Assembly: GCA_051954235.1 (NCBI GenBank)
Contig: JBQCHY010000055.1
Span: forward strand, 37,394 to 101,393
Source of the DNA: 62-47 sp051954235
Lineage (GTDB): Bacteria; Pseudomonadota; Alphaproteobacteria; Rhizobiales; Xanthobacteraceae
Direction: 5' to 3'
Length of the DNA stretch: 64,000 nucleotides
The notes below the pieces were generated by a model. That model made no database searches. It was not told where the DNA came from and worked only from the letters and a program-made list of their open reading frames with translations. A program made the position numbers and the translations under genes. Shown piece after piece: positions 8,657 through 17,131 of this stretch; positions within the stretch are counted from its first letter, which is position 1; each line of letters opens with the position of its first letter.

Positions 8657-9901
8657 ATGGACGAGGCGAAGGAAGATAGCGCCGGTATCGGATTTCACCT
8701 GATCCTTGCTCTGGTCGTGCTGGCATGCGGACACATGCTGTCCAACCTCGTACGCACGCTGCCCGCGATCGCCGTCGATATGATGGCGCCGGATCTCGGC
8801 ACCACGGCGCACGAAGTCGCCAGCCTCACCGCCGCCTACCATTTCTCCTTCGCGATCTGCCAGCTTCCGGTCGGCGCGGCGCTCGACCGTTTCTCGGTCC
8901 GTGCGGTGTCGCTGACATTGTTTGCGGGAACGATCGCCGGCTCAATCCTTGCGGCCCTCGCCTCCGGCCCACTGAGCTTCCTGATCGCGCAACTGGGGCT
9001 CGGCATGGCGACGTCAGGCATGCTGATGTGCCCCATGACGCTGGCGGCGCGGGCGCTATCGCCGGCAAAGTTCGGGCTGTGGTCCGGCATTGTCCTGTCG
9101 CTCGGCAACATGGGCATGCTGCTGTCGGCCAGTCCGCTGGCGTGGGTGGTGGATAGCTTCGGCTGGCGCGCGGGATTCTGGGCAGCGATGATTCTGGGCT
9201 GTCTCTTCGCCGCTGCGACTTCCGTCTACGTTCCTAACGAGCCGCCACCGCAAGCCGGGCAACGCCCCCTGATCCGCGAGATGATCGCCGTTGTGCGGCT
9301 TGCGATCTCACCGGCGCTACGTGGGCTCACCGTGCTGGCGCTGGCGTCGACCGCCGTGATGCTCGTGCTCCGCGGTCTGTGGGGCGGGCCGTGGCTGATG
9401 GATGTGAAGGGCCTGTCGCGGCTGGAAGCCGGCAACATCCTGCTCATTTTCACGGTGGCGATGATCGTCGGGCCGTTCCTGATCGGACTAGCCGACCGCA
9501 AATTAGGACATCGCCGCGCGTTGATCGCTATCGCGCATTTCGGCGTCGCGGCGGGGCTGCTACTGATCGCGGCCGGCGGTCCCGGCAACATCGTGTCGCT
9601 GCTGTTCGGAGTTCGGCAGATGCCGGTGTCTTATGACGCCGTGCTTCTGATTGTGCTCGGTTTCCTGATGTCCGCGGCGCCGCTGATCTACGCGATGACG
9701 CGGCAGGCGGTTGCGGCCGAGAACACCGGCAAGGCGCTGTCCGCCATCAACCTGGCATTCTTTCTCGGCACGGCGATGATGCAATCGGCAACCGACCCTA
9801 TCGCGGGACGATGGGGTCTGTCCGCCGTGATGCTGTTCATGGGCAGCAGCGTCCTTATCAGCACGCTGGCGTTTCTGTGGCTCACGCGTGCGACACGTTA
9901 A
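8657..9901 (+). CDS. Major facilitator superfamily transporter
   Basis: This 414-residue membrane protein has about twelve hydrophobic segments. An early MFS loop signature appears in PVGAALDRFSVR and another in LADRKLGHRR between the halves. I chose ATG 8657 because translation before MDEAKED is non-conserved and a G-rich site (GGGGG) precedes it. Substrate cannot be read from the sequence. It is divergent from an acetylpolyamine-amidohydrolase-like gene, which makes an amine or drug plausible, but this is only context. Confidence 0.87.
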   Translation: MDEAKEDSAGIGFHLILALVVLACGHMLSNLVRTLPAIAVDMMAPDLGTTAHEVASLTAAYHFSFAICQLPVGAALDRFSVRAVSLTLFAGTIAGSILAALASGPLSFLIAQLGLGMATSGMLMCPMTLAARALSPAKFGLWSGIVLSLGNMGMLLSASPLAWVVDSFGWRAGFWAAMILGCLFAAATSVYVPNEPPPQAGQRPLIREMIAVVRLAISPALRGLTVLALASTAVMLVLRGLWGGPWLMDVKGLSRLEAGNILLIFTVAMIVGPFLIGLADRKLGHRRALIAIAHFGVAAGLLLIAAGGPGNIVSLLFGVRQMPVSYDAVLLIVLGFLMSAAPLIYAMTRQAVAAENTGKALSAINLAFFLGTAMMQSATDPIAGRWGLSAVMLFMGSSVLISTLAFLWLTRATR

Positions 9902-9940
9902 GCGCTCGCACTCCGGATCGTTTGAGATGGAAGCCTCGCT

Positions 9941-10270
9941 TCAAGCGCCGGATTTTCTCTCCGTCTGCAACACCTCAAAGCCTTCGAACTTGGGATGCCC
10001 AAGATAGAGGCTTTCGCCGGTCTTGTTGCCGGCCCGGGCATGAGCGCGCCGAAACGCCTCGGATTTCGTCCACGCCTCGAATGATGCGCGATTCGCCCAA
10101 ACGGTATGTGACGCATAGAGCGTATGGTCTTCGGCAACCGGCCCCTTCACCAGATGAAATTCAACGAAGCCGGGCGTATCGCCGAGATAGGATTCGCGAT
10201 TGGCCCATAGCGTCTCGAACGCCCCTTCGGAACCCGGCTTGACCTGAAACCGGTTCATCGCAATGAACAT
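9941..10270 (-). CDS. Antibiotic biosynthesis monooxygenase-fold protein, IsdG/HmuQ-like haem-degrading type
   Basis: This 109-residue ferredoxin-like ABM domain has Asn6, Trp67 and His77. These match the Asn/Trp/His triad of IsdG/IsdI haem-degrading enzymes in both identity and spacing. Rhizobia have related haem oxygenases (HmuQ/HmuD) that release iron from haem. AGGAGG lies eight bases before ATG 10270, an unusually strong ribosome site. The gene stands alone, convergent with the MFS gene. A palindrome sits 30 bases upstream of the start. No clear iron-control box is visible, so iron regulation is unproven. Confidence 0.8.
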   Translation of the reverse strand: MFIAMNRFQVKPGSEGAFETLWANRESYLGDTPGFVEFHLVKGPVAEDHTLYASHTVWANRASFEAWTKSEAFRRAHARAGNKTGESLYLGHPKFEGFEVLQTERKSGA

Positions 10271-10299
10271 GCAAACGACCTCCTGATATCTATCGGCCC

Positions 10300-10316
10300 A
10301 TGATGGCAGCTATCAT
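10300..10316. promoter_or_regulatory. 17-bp near-perfect palindrome upstream of the haem-degrading gene
   Basis: ATGATGGCAGCTATCAT is symmetric about its centre with one mismatched pair. It lies 30 bases upstream of the ATG, where it could overlap the promoter or early transcript and act as an operator. The cognate regulator is not known. Confidence 0.4.
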
Positions 10317-10507
10317 AGAGACCGCCACGCGCCTGCGCGAGTGCGCAATCCGCTGCGACAGACGCTCAGTGATCCATCTTCGCTCCTGAGATCGATGGAT
10401 CTGCCGTTTCGCTCCCAGCAAATGTGACCGAAATTGACGACCCGCTTCATGTCCCATTCAGGCGGGATATTTTTCAATGTCGGCATCCCAACAGCACGGA
10501 GGAACAC

Positions 10508-10798
10508 ATGAAGATTCTTGCATCGGCATTGTTCGCCGCCGGTCTTCTTGGCATGGCATCCACGGCGCAAGCACTTCCCGTAGCGCCAATTGCGGATACA
10601 CCGCATGCCATCACCGACGTCGGCTGGCGCTGCGGTCCTGGTTGGCACGTCAATCGCTGGGGCCATTGCGTCCCGAACCGGCGCGCTTATCGCCCTTACC
10701 GATATTGGGGACCGCCGCGTTTCCACCATCACCACCATCATCACTGGCGGCATCATCACTTCCACGGACATCACCATCATCGAGGGCATCGTCTGTAA
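10508..10798 (+). CDS. Small secreted His-rich protein (GCG_CRPN-like)
   Basis: This 96-residue protein has a signal peptide ending near AQA-LPVAPI. A central two-cysteine segment, CGPGWHVNRWGHCVPNR, follows, and then a tail with about 20 histidines. The Cys segment resembles small rhizobial secreted proteins with a GCG...CRPN prefix before low-complexity repeats. GGAGG lies five bases before ATG 10508 and a strong terminator follows the stop, so it is a genuine single-gene unit. The histidine tail could bind nickel, zinc or copper in the periplasm; that is inference. Confidence 0.8.
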   Translation: MKILASALFAAGLLGMASTAQALPVAPIADTPHAITDVGWRCGPGWHVNRWGHCVPNRRAYRPYRYWGPPRFHHHHHHHWRHHHFHGHHHHRGHRL

Positions 10799-10813
10799 CC
10801 GGCCCACACATCG

Positions 10814-10841
10814 CCCGCCTCGTTCATCGAGGCGGGTTTTT
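10814..10841 (+). terminator. Rho-independent terminator of the His-rich gene
   Basis: CCCGCCTCG pairs with CGAGGCGGG around a five-base loop and is followed by TTTTT, 15 bases after the stop codon. Confidence 0.92.
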
Positions 10842-11024
10842 CGTTGAAGCGATCCGGAAACCAGTCCGCCTGAAAGCAAACCCGCATCGCAACGATCCAT
10901 GCCCGCAACAACGGCAAGCGATAATATCTTTCGAACGCGGTGAGACGGGAAAGTTACACGAAAATCGCTGCGGGCCGCGTAAAGCAGCCACCGCTCTCGA
11001 TTTCGGCCAAGCGCTTGAGATGAA

Positions 11025-11100
<76 letters not shown>

Positions 11101-11207
11101 AAGGTCCATCCGGACCCTCTCGGGTGGGCGTCGTTTAGCAAAGCGAACTCCCGATGTCCAGCAAGGTCCTGGCGATTTTCCGACGATAATTCGCCGATTA
11201 TCAACGG

Positions 11208-11228
11208 AAAAACCGCCCGTTGGGGCGG
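11208..11228 (-). terminator. Rho-independent terminator between the Spy-like gene and tRNA-Lys
   Basis: On the minus strand CCGCCC pairs with GGGCGG around a short loop and is followed by TTTTT. It lies downstream of the Spy-like gene and upstream of the tRNA, so it should separate the two transcripts. Confidence 0.75.
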
Positions 11229-11314
11229 CTTCTCGATATGAGACAGGAAATCTGCCGGTTAGAGCCATTTCCGTTCCGATAGACGCAAAACGGGGTGCGA
11301 GTTCTCCTTCTGAT

Positions 11315-11386
11315 GCGTTTTCTTTCCGCGAACCGGCCATCGCCGGCTGAAGCCAGCCATGGCCGGTATTCCTTTCGCGAAAACGC
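11315..11386. repeat. Palindromic repeat of the GCGTTTTC...GAAAACGC type
   Basis: Outer arms GCGTTTTC and GAAAACGC enclose an inner palindrome built on CCGGC/GCCGG. The outer sequence resembles a dispersed repeat I associate with Bradyrhizobium-type genomes. It begins one base after the end of the Spy-like gene and may also help end its transcript. Confidence 0.6.
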
Positions 11387-11387
11387 C

Positions 11388-11957
11388 CTAGAGACGACCG
11401 CCATCCTCGCTCCGGTCCATGTCCGGCCGATTGTCACGGTCCCGCTCGAACCTGCCGTCGCGGTCGTGTCCGCGTCGGTGGTGCCGCCACCCGTCATGTC
11501 CCATCATCCTCCGCTCCATCCGGGTCAGTACCGCCAGACGGCGTTTCTGACCTTCATCGAGCGTCTTGTAGAGCGGGTCGGCGGCATCGGCGATCTTCTT
11601 CAGCGCCGCGGCCGTGGCCGCCATACGGTCGGCCCGCTCGCTCAGCCGCGCCACCGGATCGGGCTTGGCGACCTGCGTCTCATCGCTCTGTCGTGCCTGC
11701 ATCCGCGCATTGGCACGATCGATCCTGAGCTTGGCGAAATCGCGCACCGCGGTCTCCACCGGCGGCCACAGCTTCTCCTGATCGGGCGTGAGCTTCAGCC
11801 CCGCCTTGACGGCGGCGATCCGCGCATCGGCCATCGCCGCGCGATCTTCCGGATTGATGCGCGTCTGATGATGCGACCACGGACGCTGATGGGCATAGAC
11901 CGCGGTGGAACCGGCAACCGTTAGCGCTGCCAGACCGGCAAGAACAAGCTTCTTCAT
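11388..11957 (-). CDS. Spy/CpxP-like LTxxQ-motif periplasmic protein
   Basis: This protein of about 189 residues has a signal peptide ending at VYA-HQRPW, one clear LTPDQ motif and a related LDEGQ segment, which define the LTxxQ (Spy/CpxP) family. Family members are periplasmic chaperones or metal-stress sensors. The C-terminus is rich in His, Arg and Asp, which suits metal binding. AAGGAGG stands five bases before ATG 11957; a GTG one codon upstream is too close to it. It is monocistronic, with a palindromic repeat and a terminator downstream. Confidence 0.85.
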   Translation of the reverse strand: MKKLVLAGLAALTVAGSTAVYAHQRPWSHHQTRINPEDRAAMADARIAAVKAGLKLTPDQEKLWPPVETAVRDFAKLRIDRANARMQARQSDETQVAKPDPVARLSERADRMAATAAALKKIADAADPLYKTLDEGQKRRLAVLTRMERRMMGHDGWRHHRRGHDRDGRFERDRDNRPDMDRSEDGGRL

Positions 11958-12023
11958 CACAACCTCCTTGATAAGGTAGTGTGAGGATGAATTCAGTCCG
12001 AGGTTCGATCAACTTAAAGGTCG

Positions 12024-12057
12024 GACACGTTGATGAAGGGTCATTCATCAACGTGTC
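12024..12057. other. Perfect 14-bp inverted repeat between dctM and the Spy-like gene
   Basis: GACACGTTGATGAA and TTCATCAACGTGTC are exact reverse complements separated by six bases. On the minus strand the hairpin would follow the dctM stop by 15 bases and precede the Spy-like start by about 65 bases. It lacks a T-run, so it is either a Rho-aided terminator or mRNA 3' stabiliser for dctPQM, or an operator for the Spy-like gene. Confidence 0.6.
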
Positions 12058-12072
12058 TGCTGTCGTTCCCGA

Positions 12073-13398
12073 CTACAGCATGCCCAGCATACGCGGCAGC
12101 CACAGCGATATCTCGGGAATGTAGGTCACCAAGCCGAGGAAGATCAGCATGGTCATCAGCCACGGCCACACTGCGACGGTCAGTTCGGTGATGCCCATCT
12201 TGGCGATGCCGGACGCCACGTAGAGATTCAGGCCTACTGGCGGATGGCACATGCCGACCTCCATGTTGACCACCATCAGGATGCCGAGATGCACCGGATG
12301 GATGCCGAGGCTCACCGCAACCGGGAACAGGATCGGCGCCATGATCAGCACGATCGAGGACGCTTCCATGAAGTTGCCGGCCGCCAGCAGCACAATGTTG
12401 ACGATCAGCAGGAACATCACCCAGTTGACGCCGATCGAGGTGATCCAGTTGGTGATCTGCTGCGGAATGTTTTCGTTCGCCATCAGGAACGAGAACAGCA
12501 CCGCGTTGGTGATGATGTAGAGGATCATCGCGCTCATGTTGGCCGAGCCGAGCAGCACGCGCGGGACGTCCTTGAGCGACATGTCCTTATAGACGAACAC
12601 CGCGATGATAAAAGCATAGACCGCGCTGACGGCGGCCGCCTCCGTCGGCGTGAACAGGCCGGCGTAGATGCCGCCGAGCACGATCACGATCAGCAACAAT
12701 CCCCAGATGCATTTGCGGAACGCCTGGAAGCGTTCAGCGAAGGTCGCCTTGGGCAATCGGGGATAATCGTTCTTCCAGGCCCGATAGAACGTCGTGACGC
12801 CGAGCAAGGTCGCCAGCATCAATCCGGGGATCACGCCGGCCATGAACATCTGGCCGACCGAGGCCGACGAGACACGATGTCCGGCGGGATCGAGCGCGAT
12901 GCTGCCGCCGGTCGCCACGCAATAGATGACCATGACGATCGACGGGGGGATCAGGATACCAAGCGCGCCCGACGTGGTGATGACGCCGGCGCCGAATCGC
13001 TTGGGAAAGCCCTGGTTGACCATCGCCGGCAGCATGATCGCGCCGATCGCAATCACGGTCGCCGGCGACGAGCCGGAGATCGCCGCAAACAGCGCGCAGG
13101 CCATGACGCCAGCGAGGCCAAGGCCGCCGTACCAGTGCCCGACCATCGACGTGGCGAAGTTGATCATGCGTCTCGCCACGCCGCCATGGGTGAGGAAGTT
13201 GCCGGCCAGGATGAAGAACGGGATCGCCATGATCTCGAAGTTGTCGATGCCGGTGAACAGCTTCAACGCCACCGACTCCGTCGGCACGTCCGTCATCGTA
13301 AAGATGAAGGAGAGCACGGTGAGGCCGAGCGCGATCGAGATCGGCATGCCCGTCAGCATGAAGACGACGAGCAGCGCGAAGATAATCATGCTGCTCAT
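12073..13398 (-). CDS. dctM: TRAP transporter large permease (DctM)
   Basis: This 441-residue polytopic protein is the ion-coupled channel subunit of a tripartite ATP-independent periplasmic transporter. About a dozen hydrophobic segments and motifs such as ALFAAISGSSPATVIAIG and VNMEVGMCHPPVGLN are typical of DctM. Its start overlaps the dctQ stop by four bases, so translation is coupled. It is the last gene of the dctP-dctQ-dctM unit. Confidence 0.95.
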   Translation of the reverse strand: MSSMIIFALLVVFMLTGMPISIALGLTVLSFIFTMTDVPTESVALKLFTGIDNFEIMAIPFFILAGNFLTHGGVARRMINFATSMVGHWYGGLGLAGVMACALFAAISGSSPATVIAIGAIMLPAMVNQGFPKRFGAGVITTSGALGILIPPSIVMVIYCVATGGSIALDPAGHRVSSASVGQMFMAGVIPGLMLATLLGVTTFYRAWKNDYPRLPKATFAERFQAFRKCIWGLLLIVIVLGGIYAGLFTPTEAAAVSAVYAFIIAVFVYKDMSLKDVPRVLLGSANMSAMILYIITNAVLFSFLMANENIPQQITNWITSIGVNWVMFLLIVNIVLLAAGNFMEASSIVLIMAPILFPVAVSLGIHPVHLGILMVVNMEVGMCHPPVGLNLYVASGIAKMGITELTVAVWPWLMTMLIFLGLVTYIPEISLWLPRMLGML

Positions 13399-13970
13399 CG
13401 CGTGACCTCCGCGGCACCGACGCCGGGTTCAGTGACTTCAATGCCCTCGACCTGCGCATGATCGTGATGCGGCAGTTCGCCGGTTCGCCAATAAGCATAG
13501 GCGACCTGAAGGAAGCGAAAGCACATCAGATACGAGCCCAACGGAATGCAGAGATAGACGAACCAGCTCGGGATCTCGAGATCGGGCGTCACCTGATCGG
13601 TGCCCATCAGGCCGTAGACGAACTTGGCGCCCATGGTGCCGATGACGAAGGTGAAGAAGGCGCCGCACAACAGGCCGAAGGTGATGACGATGTTGCGCCA
13701 CGGCGACTTGAGCTGGTTGACAACGACATCGACGCCGACGTGAATGCCGGTCCGCACGCCATAGGCGGCACCGAACTTCGCCACCCATACGAACATGAAG
13801 ATGCAAAGTTCCTGCGCCCAGGAAAGGTTGATCGGGAACAGGATCGGGTACAGCCAGGGTACGCCCAGCAGATAGCGATGGGCGACGGCGATGAAGATGA
13901 TCAAGGTCGCAAGCGCCATCAGCGTTGCGATCAGAATCTCCTCGAGCCGATCGAGGATCTTAAGAAACAT
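13395..13970 (-). CDS. dctQ: TRAP transporter small permease (DctQ)
   Basis: This 191-residue protein has four predicted membrane helices. The ERLEE-type first helix begins after MFLKILDRLEEILIATL, and the central segment with WVAKFGAAYGVRTG and HVGVDVVVN is typical of DctQ. It bridges DctP to DctM in the inner membrane. It overlaps dctM by four bases and lies 268 bases after dctP, a gap filled with strong hairpins. Confidence 0.93.
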   Translation of the reverse strand: MFLKILDRLEEILIATLMALATLIIFIAVAHRYLLGVPWLYPILFPINLSWAQELCIFMFVWVAKFGAAYGVRTGIHVGVDVVVNQLKSPWRNIVITFGLLCGAFFTFVIGTMGAKFVYGLMGTDQVTPDLEIPSWFVYLCIPLGSYLMCFRFLQVAYAYWRTGELPHHDHAQVEGIEVTEPGVGAAEVTR

Positions 13971-14022
13971 GGATGTCCCCCGTGGCGTTGGACGGTTTCC
14001 GTTACCGGCGACCTACGCGCAA

Positions 14023-14157
14023 CGCGGCCCGAACGGCCGCGCTTTCCCCTTGATAGAAGATCCGGAAGCGCAGATGCGGTTTCCGGATCTCGTCGTACTC
14101 AGTTGATGAGACAAATAACGAGTCTGATCCAAGGTCATCGAATCAGACTCGTGTCTC
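14023..14157 (-). other. Three hairpins in the dctP-dctQ intergenic region
   Basis: Three inverted repeats follow one another between dctP and dctQ. They are CGCGGCC/GGCCGCG (14023-14041), GATCCGGAA/TTCCGGATC (14059-14089), and a long one with arms ACGAGTCTGAT/ATCAGACTCGT flanked by GAGAC/GTCTC (14108-14157). None has a good T-run. They are well placed to stop or stabilise part of the transcript so that the binding protein outnumbers the permeases. Confidence 0.65.
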
Positions 14158-14238
14158 CGTGCACAACGATTGCAGGTTACGGTCCGGCGCCGCGAGGCAT
14201 GGCTTCTGCGATGACTCGCCACACCTGACAACGCATCC

Positions 14239-15243
14239 TCAATCGATCGGCGGACGCCCCTCTTCCTTCAGGAACTCATTGATAAGGTCCTTGCCGACGC
14301 GCGAGCCAACTTCCTTATAAACCGGCAGCATGGCCTTGCGCATCGCTTCGTCCTGCTCCTTGGTCAGGGTGATCAGTTCGGTCTTGCCGGACTTGCGCAT
14401 TTCCTCGAGCGCCTCGTTGTTTTCCTTCGCCGACTGGCCATTGCCATACTCGGTGGCTTCCTTCATCGCCTTCTCGAGCTGCCCGCGAATATCGGCCGGC
14501 AGGCCGTCCCAGAACTTCTTGTTGGCGATCACCGCGTAGCCGATATAGCCGTGATTGGTGAGCGTCGTGTACTTCTGCACTTCGTGCATCTTCTGGGTAT
14601 ACATATTCGACGGCGTGTTTTCCTGACCGTCGACAACGCCCGTCTGCAACGCCTGATAGACTTCGGAGAAGGCCATCACCTGCGGGATGGCACCCAGCGC
14701 CCGGAACTGCGCCTCCAACACCTTGGACGACTGGATGCGGAACTTGAGGCCCTTGTAATCTTCCGGCGCGACGAGCTTCTTGTTCGCGCTCATTTCCTTG
14801 AAGCCGTTGTCCCAATAGGCCAGGCCAGTGATGCCCTTCTTGTCGAGCAGGCTGAAGAGCTTCTTGCCGAGCGGACCGTCGGTCACTTTCCGCAGCGAGG
14901 CGAGGTCCGGCAGAATGTACGGCAGATCGAAAACCTCGAATTCCTTGACGCCGATCGGGCCGAACTTGGAGAGCGACGGCGCCAGCATCTGTACCGCACC
15001 GAGTTGCAGCGCCTCGAGTTCTTCCTTGTCCTTATAGAGTTGCGAGTTCGGATAAACCTCGACCTTCACCTTGCCGTCAGTGTATTTCGCCGCGAGTTCG
15101 GCGAACTTCTGCGAGGCTAGTCCCTTCGGGGTGTTCGGCGCGACAACGTGGCTGAATTTGATGATGATCGGCTGCTGCGCGGCAGCCGGCACGATGAAGC
15201 CGAGCGCCGCGATCGCAGCGCCCAGAAACATGATCTTACGCAT
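14239..15243 (-). CDS. dctP: TRAP transporter substrate-binding protein, C4-dicarboxylate type (DctP)
   Basis: This 334-residue periplasmic receptor has a signal peptide ending near AAA-QQPIIIKFSHV. Typical DctP segments are FSHVVAPNTPKG, the carboxylate-binding arginine in FRIQSSKVLEAQFRALGA, and VVDGQENTPSNMY. The resemblance is to succinate/malate/fumarate receptors. GGGAGG lies five bases before ATG 15243. It is the first gene of dctPQM and is separated from the permease genes by a structured region. Confidence 0.93.
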   Translation of the reverse strand: MRKIMFLGAAIAALGFIVPAAAQQPIIIKFSHVVAPNTPKGLASQKFAELAAKYTDGKVKVEVYPNSQLYKDKEELEALQLGAVQMLAPSLSKFGPIGVKEFEVFDLPYILPDLASLRKVTDGPLGKKLFSLLDKKGITGLAYWDNGFKEMSANKKLVAPEDYKGLKFRIQSSKVLEAQFRALGAIPQVMAFSEVYQALQTGVVDGQENTPSNMYTQKMHEVQKYTTLTNHGYIGYAVIANKKFWDGLPADIRGQLEKAMKEATEYGNGQSAKENNEALEEMRKSGKTELITLTKEQDEAMRKAMLPVYKEVGSRVGKDLINEFLKEEGRPPID

Positions 15244-15393
15244 TCTTCCTCCCGGATTCGATTGTGGTATCCGCTCAATCCTTCAACTGAACTGGTACCT
15301 TCCTTGAAAAGGATAAAGGCCGTCAATACCGGTTTGTTTTCCGCGCGGCTATGCTTCCTTTGTCTGGAGCGAGACAAACCTGTGCTGCAACGC

Positions 15394-15421
15394 AAAACGC
15401 GGCGCCGATGAAGCGCCGCGT
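15394..15421 (-). terminator. Rho-independent terminator of leuA
   Basis: On the minus strand ACGCGGCGC pairs with GCGCCGCGT around seven bases and is followed by TTTGC. It lies about 40 bases after the leuA stop. Confidence 0.75.
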
Positions 15422-15461
15422 CGTTATGCCTTGGTTCAAATGCGCGGAACGTTGCGCCAGA

Positions 15462-17021
15462 TCAACTTGCCGCAGCCGCCGGCACGTCGCGCTGACGCTT
15501 CATGACGATCTTGTTGAGCGCACCCAGATAAGCCTTGGCCGATGCGACCAAGGTGTCCGGATCGGCAGCGCGCGAGGTCATTGAACGGCCCTCATGCGCG
15601 AGCCGCACCGAAACCTCGGCCTGCGCGTCGGTGCCTTCGGTGACCGCATGAACCTGATACAGTTCCAGCTTGGCCTCGTGCGGCACCAGCGCCTTGATGC
15701 AGTTGAACACCGCATCGACCGGGCCGTTGCCTTCGGCTTCCTCGATCTTCACCTGGCCGTCGATGTCGAGTTTCATCGTCGCGCGCTGCGGGCCGTGGGT
15801 GCCGGCGATCACCGTCAGCGAGGTCAGCTTGATACGATCGTGCGACGCCGCCATTTCCTGATCGACCAGCGCCTCGATATCCTCGTCGTAGATATCCTTT
15901 TTGCGGTCGGCCAGGGCCTTCATGCGTGCGAACGCATCCTCGAGCTGATTGTCGCCCAGCTTGTAGCCCATCTCCTCCAGCTTGTGGACGAAGGCGTGGC
16001 GGCCCGAATGCTTGCCGAGCACCAGCGACGACTGCTTCAGGCCGACCATTTCCGGCCGCATGATTTCGTAGGTCGAAGCGTCCTTCAGCACGCCGTCCTG
16101 ATGGATGCCGCTCTCATGCGCGAAGGCATTCCGGCCGACGATCGCCTTGTTGTATTGCACCGGGAACGACGTCGCTGCCGAAACCACCTTCGAGGCGCGG
16201 GTCAGCATCGTGGTGTCGATCTTGTTCCAGAACGGGAACTTGTCGTTACGCACGTTGATCGCCATCACGATTTCCTCGAGCGCGGCATTGCCCGCCCGCT
16301 CGCCGATGCCGTTGATGGTGCATTCGACCTGACGCGCGCCGCCGGCGATGCCGGCCAGCGAGTTGGCGACCGCCATGCCGAGATCATTATGGCAATGCAC
16401 CGAGAACACCGCCTTGTCGGAGTTCGGCACACGCTCGATCAAGGTGCGCATGAAGTGGGTGTATTCCTCTGGCACGGTGTAGCCGACGGTGTCCGGAATG
16501 TTCACCGTGGTGGCGCCGGCCTTGATCACCGCTTCGACGATGCGGCAGAGGAAGTCCATCTCGCTGCGGGTGCCGTCCTCGGCCGACCATTCGACGTCGT
16601 CGATCTGGTTGCGGGCGCGCTCGACCATGGCCACCGAGGTCTCGATCACCTGCTCGGGGGTCTTGTTCAACTTCACCCGCATGTGCAGCGGCGACGTGGC
16701 GATCACGGTATGGACGCGACCGCGCCGGGCGAACTTCACCGCCTCGGCGCAGCGGTCGATGTCGGCCGGATGGGCGCGCGACAGGCCGGCGATGATTGCG
16801 TTCTTGGAGCGGCGGGCGATCTCGCTCACCGCCTCGAAGTCGCCCTGCGACGTGATCGGGAAGCCGGCCTCGATAATGTCGACGCCCATATCGTCCAGCA
16901 ACTCGGCGACTTCGAGCTTTTCCTCGAAGGTCATGGTGGCGCCGGGGCACTGCTCGCCGTCACGCAACGTGGTGTCGAAAATTACAACGCGGTCCTTGTC
17001 GGACTTGCTGGCGGTCGTCAT
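15462..17021 (-). CDS. leuA: 2-isopropylmalate synthase
   Basis: This 519-residue enzyme condenses acetyl-CoA with 2-oxoisovalerate in the first committed step of leucine synthesis. The N-terminal TIM barrel starts with IFDTTLRDGEQCPGA and has the metal ligands in VHCHNDLGMAVANS. The C-terminal LeuA dimer domain, the leucine-feedback site, is complete. The start is ATG 17021 with AAGGA nine bases upstream. A 228-base leader with a Leu-rich peptide and competing hairpins precedes the gene, so attenuation by leucyl-tRNA supply is likely in addition to feedback inhibition. Confidence 0.96.
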   Translation of the reverse strand: MTTASKSDKDRVVIFDTTLRDGEQCPGATMTFEEKLEVAELLDDMGVDIIEAGFPITSQGDFEAVSEIARRSKNAIIAGLSRAHPADIDRCAEAVKFARRGRVHTVIATSPLHMRVKLNKTPEQVIETSVAMVERARNQIDDVEWSAEDGTRSEMDFLCRIVEAVIKAGATTVNIPDTVGYTVPEEYTHFMRTLIERVPNSDKAVFSVHCHNDLGMAVANSLAGIAGGARQVECTINGIGERAGNAALEEIVMAINVRNDKFPFWNKIDTTMLTRASKVVSAATSFPVQYNKAIVGRNAFAHESGIHQDGVLKDASTYEIMRPEMVGLKQSSLVLGKHSGRHAFVHKLEEMGYKLGDNQLEDAFARMKALADRKKDIYDEDIEALVDQEMAASHDRIKLTSLTVIAGTHGPQRATMKLDIDGQVKIEEAEGNGPVDAVFNCIKALVPHEAKLELYQVHAVTEGTDAQAEVSVRLAHEGRSMTSRAADPDTLVASAKAYLGALNKIVMKRQRDVPAAAAS

Positions 17022-17053
17022 TAGAAAATTCCTTTGGTCAGGTGCGCCGCATC

Positions 17054-17131
17054 AAAAGGGCGCTCGGGTGGCGGATGATCTCGCGAAACCCCTGAGTGCC
17101 CAGGCACAATTGCCCAGACGGCCCTCAGGGG
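17054..17131 (-). terminator. leuA attenuator: competing terminator and antiterminator hairpins
   Basis: Reading the minus strand, CCCCTGAG (17124-17131), which includes the leader stop codon, can pair with CTCAGGGG (17089-17096). That second arm also belongs to a downstream hairpin in which GGGC, CTC and GGGT pair with ACCC, GAG and GCCC, and which is followed by TTTT (17054-17057). The two pairings exclude each other, as in attenuation. A ribosome stalled on the leader's Leu codons would leave CCCCTGAG free to form the antiterminator. Confidence 0.7.

Noticed and set aside
9941..10320. An iron-control element upstream of the haem-degrading gene
   Set aside because: No ICE or Fur-like motif could be read; only an unrelated 17-bp palindrome is present.
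12244..13461. A long plus-strand open frame opposite dctM/dctQ
   Set aside because: It is a His/Asp/Arg-rich shadow of the membrane protein genes with no recognisable motif.
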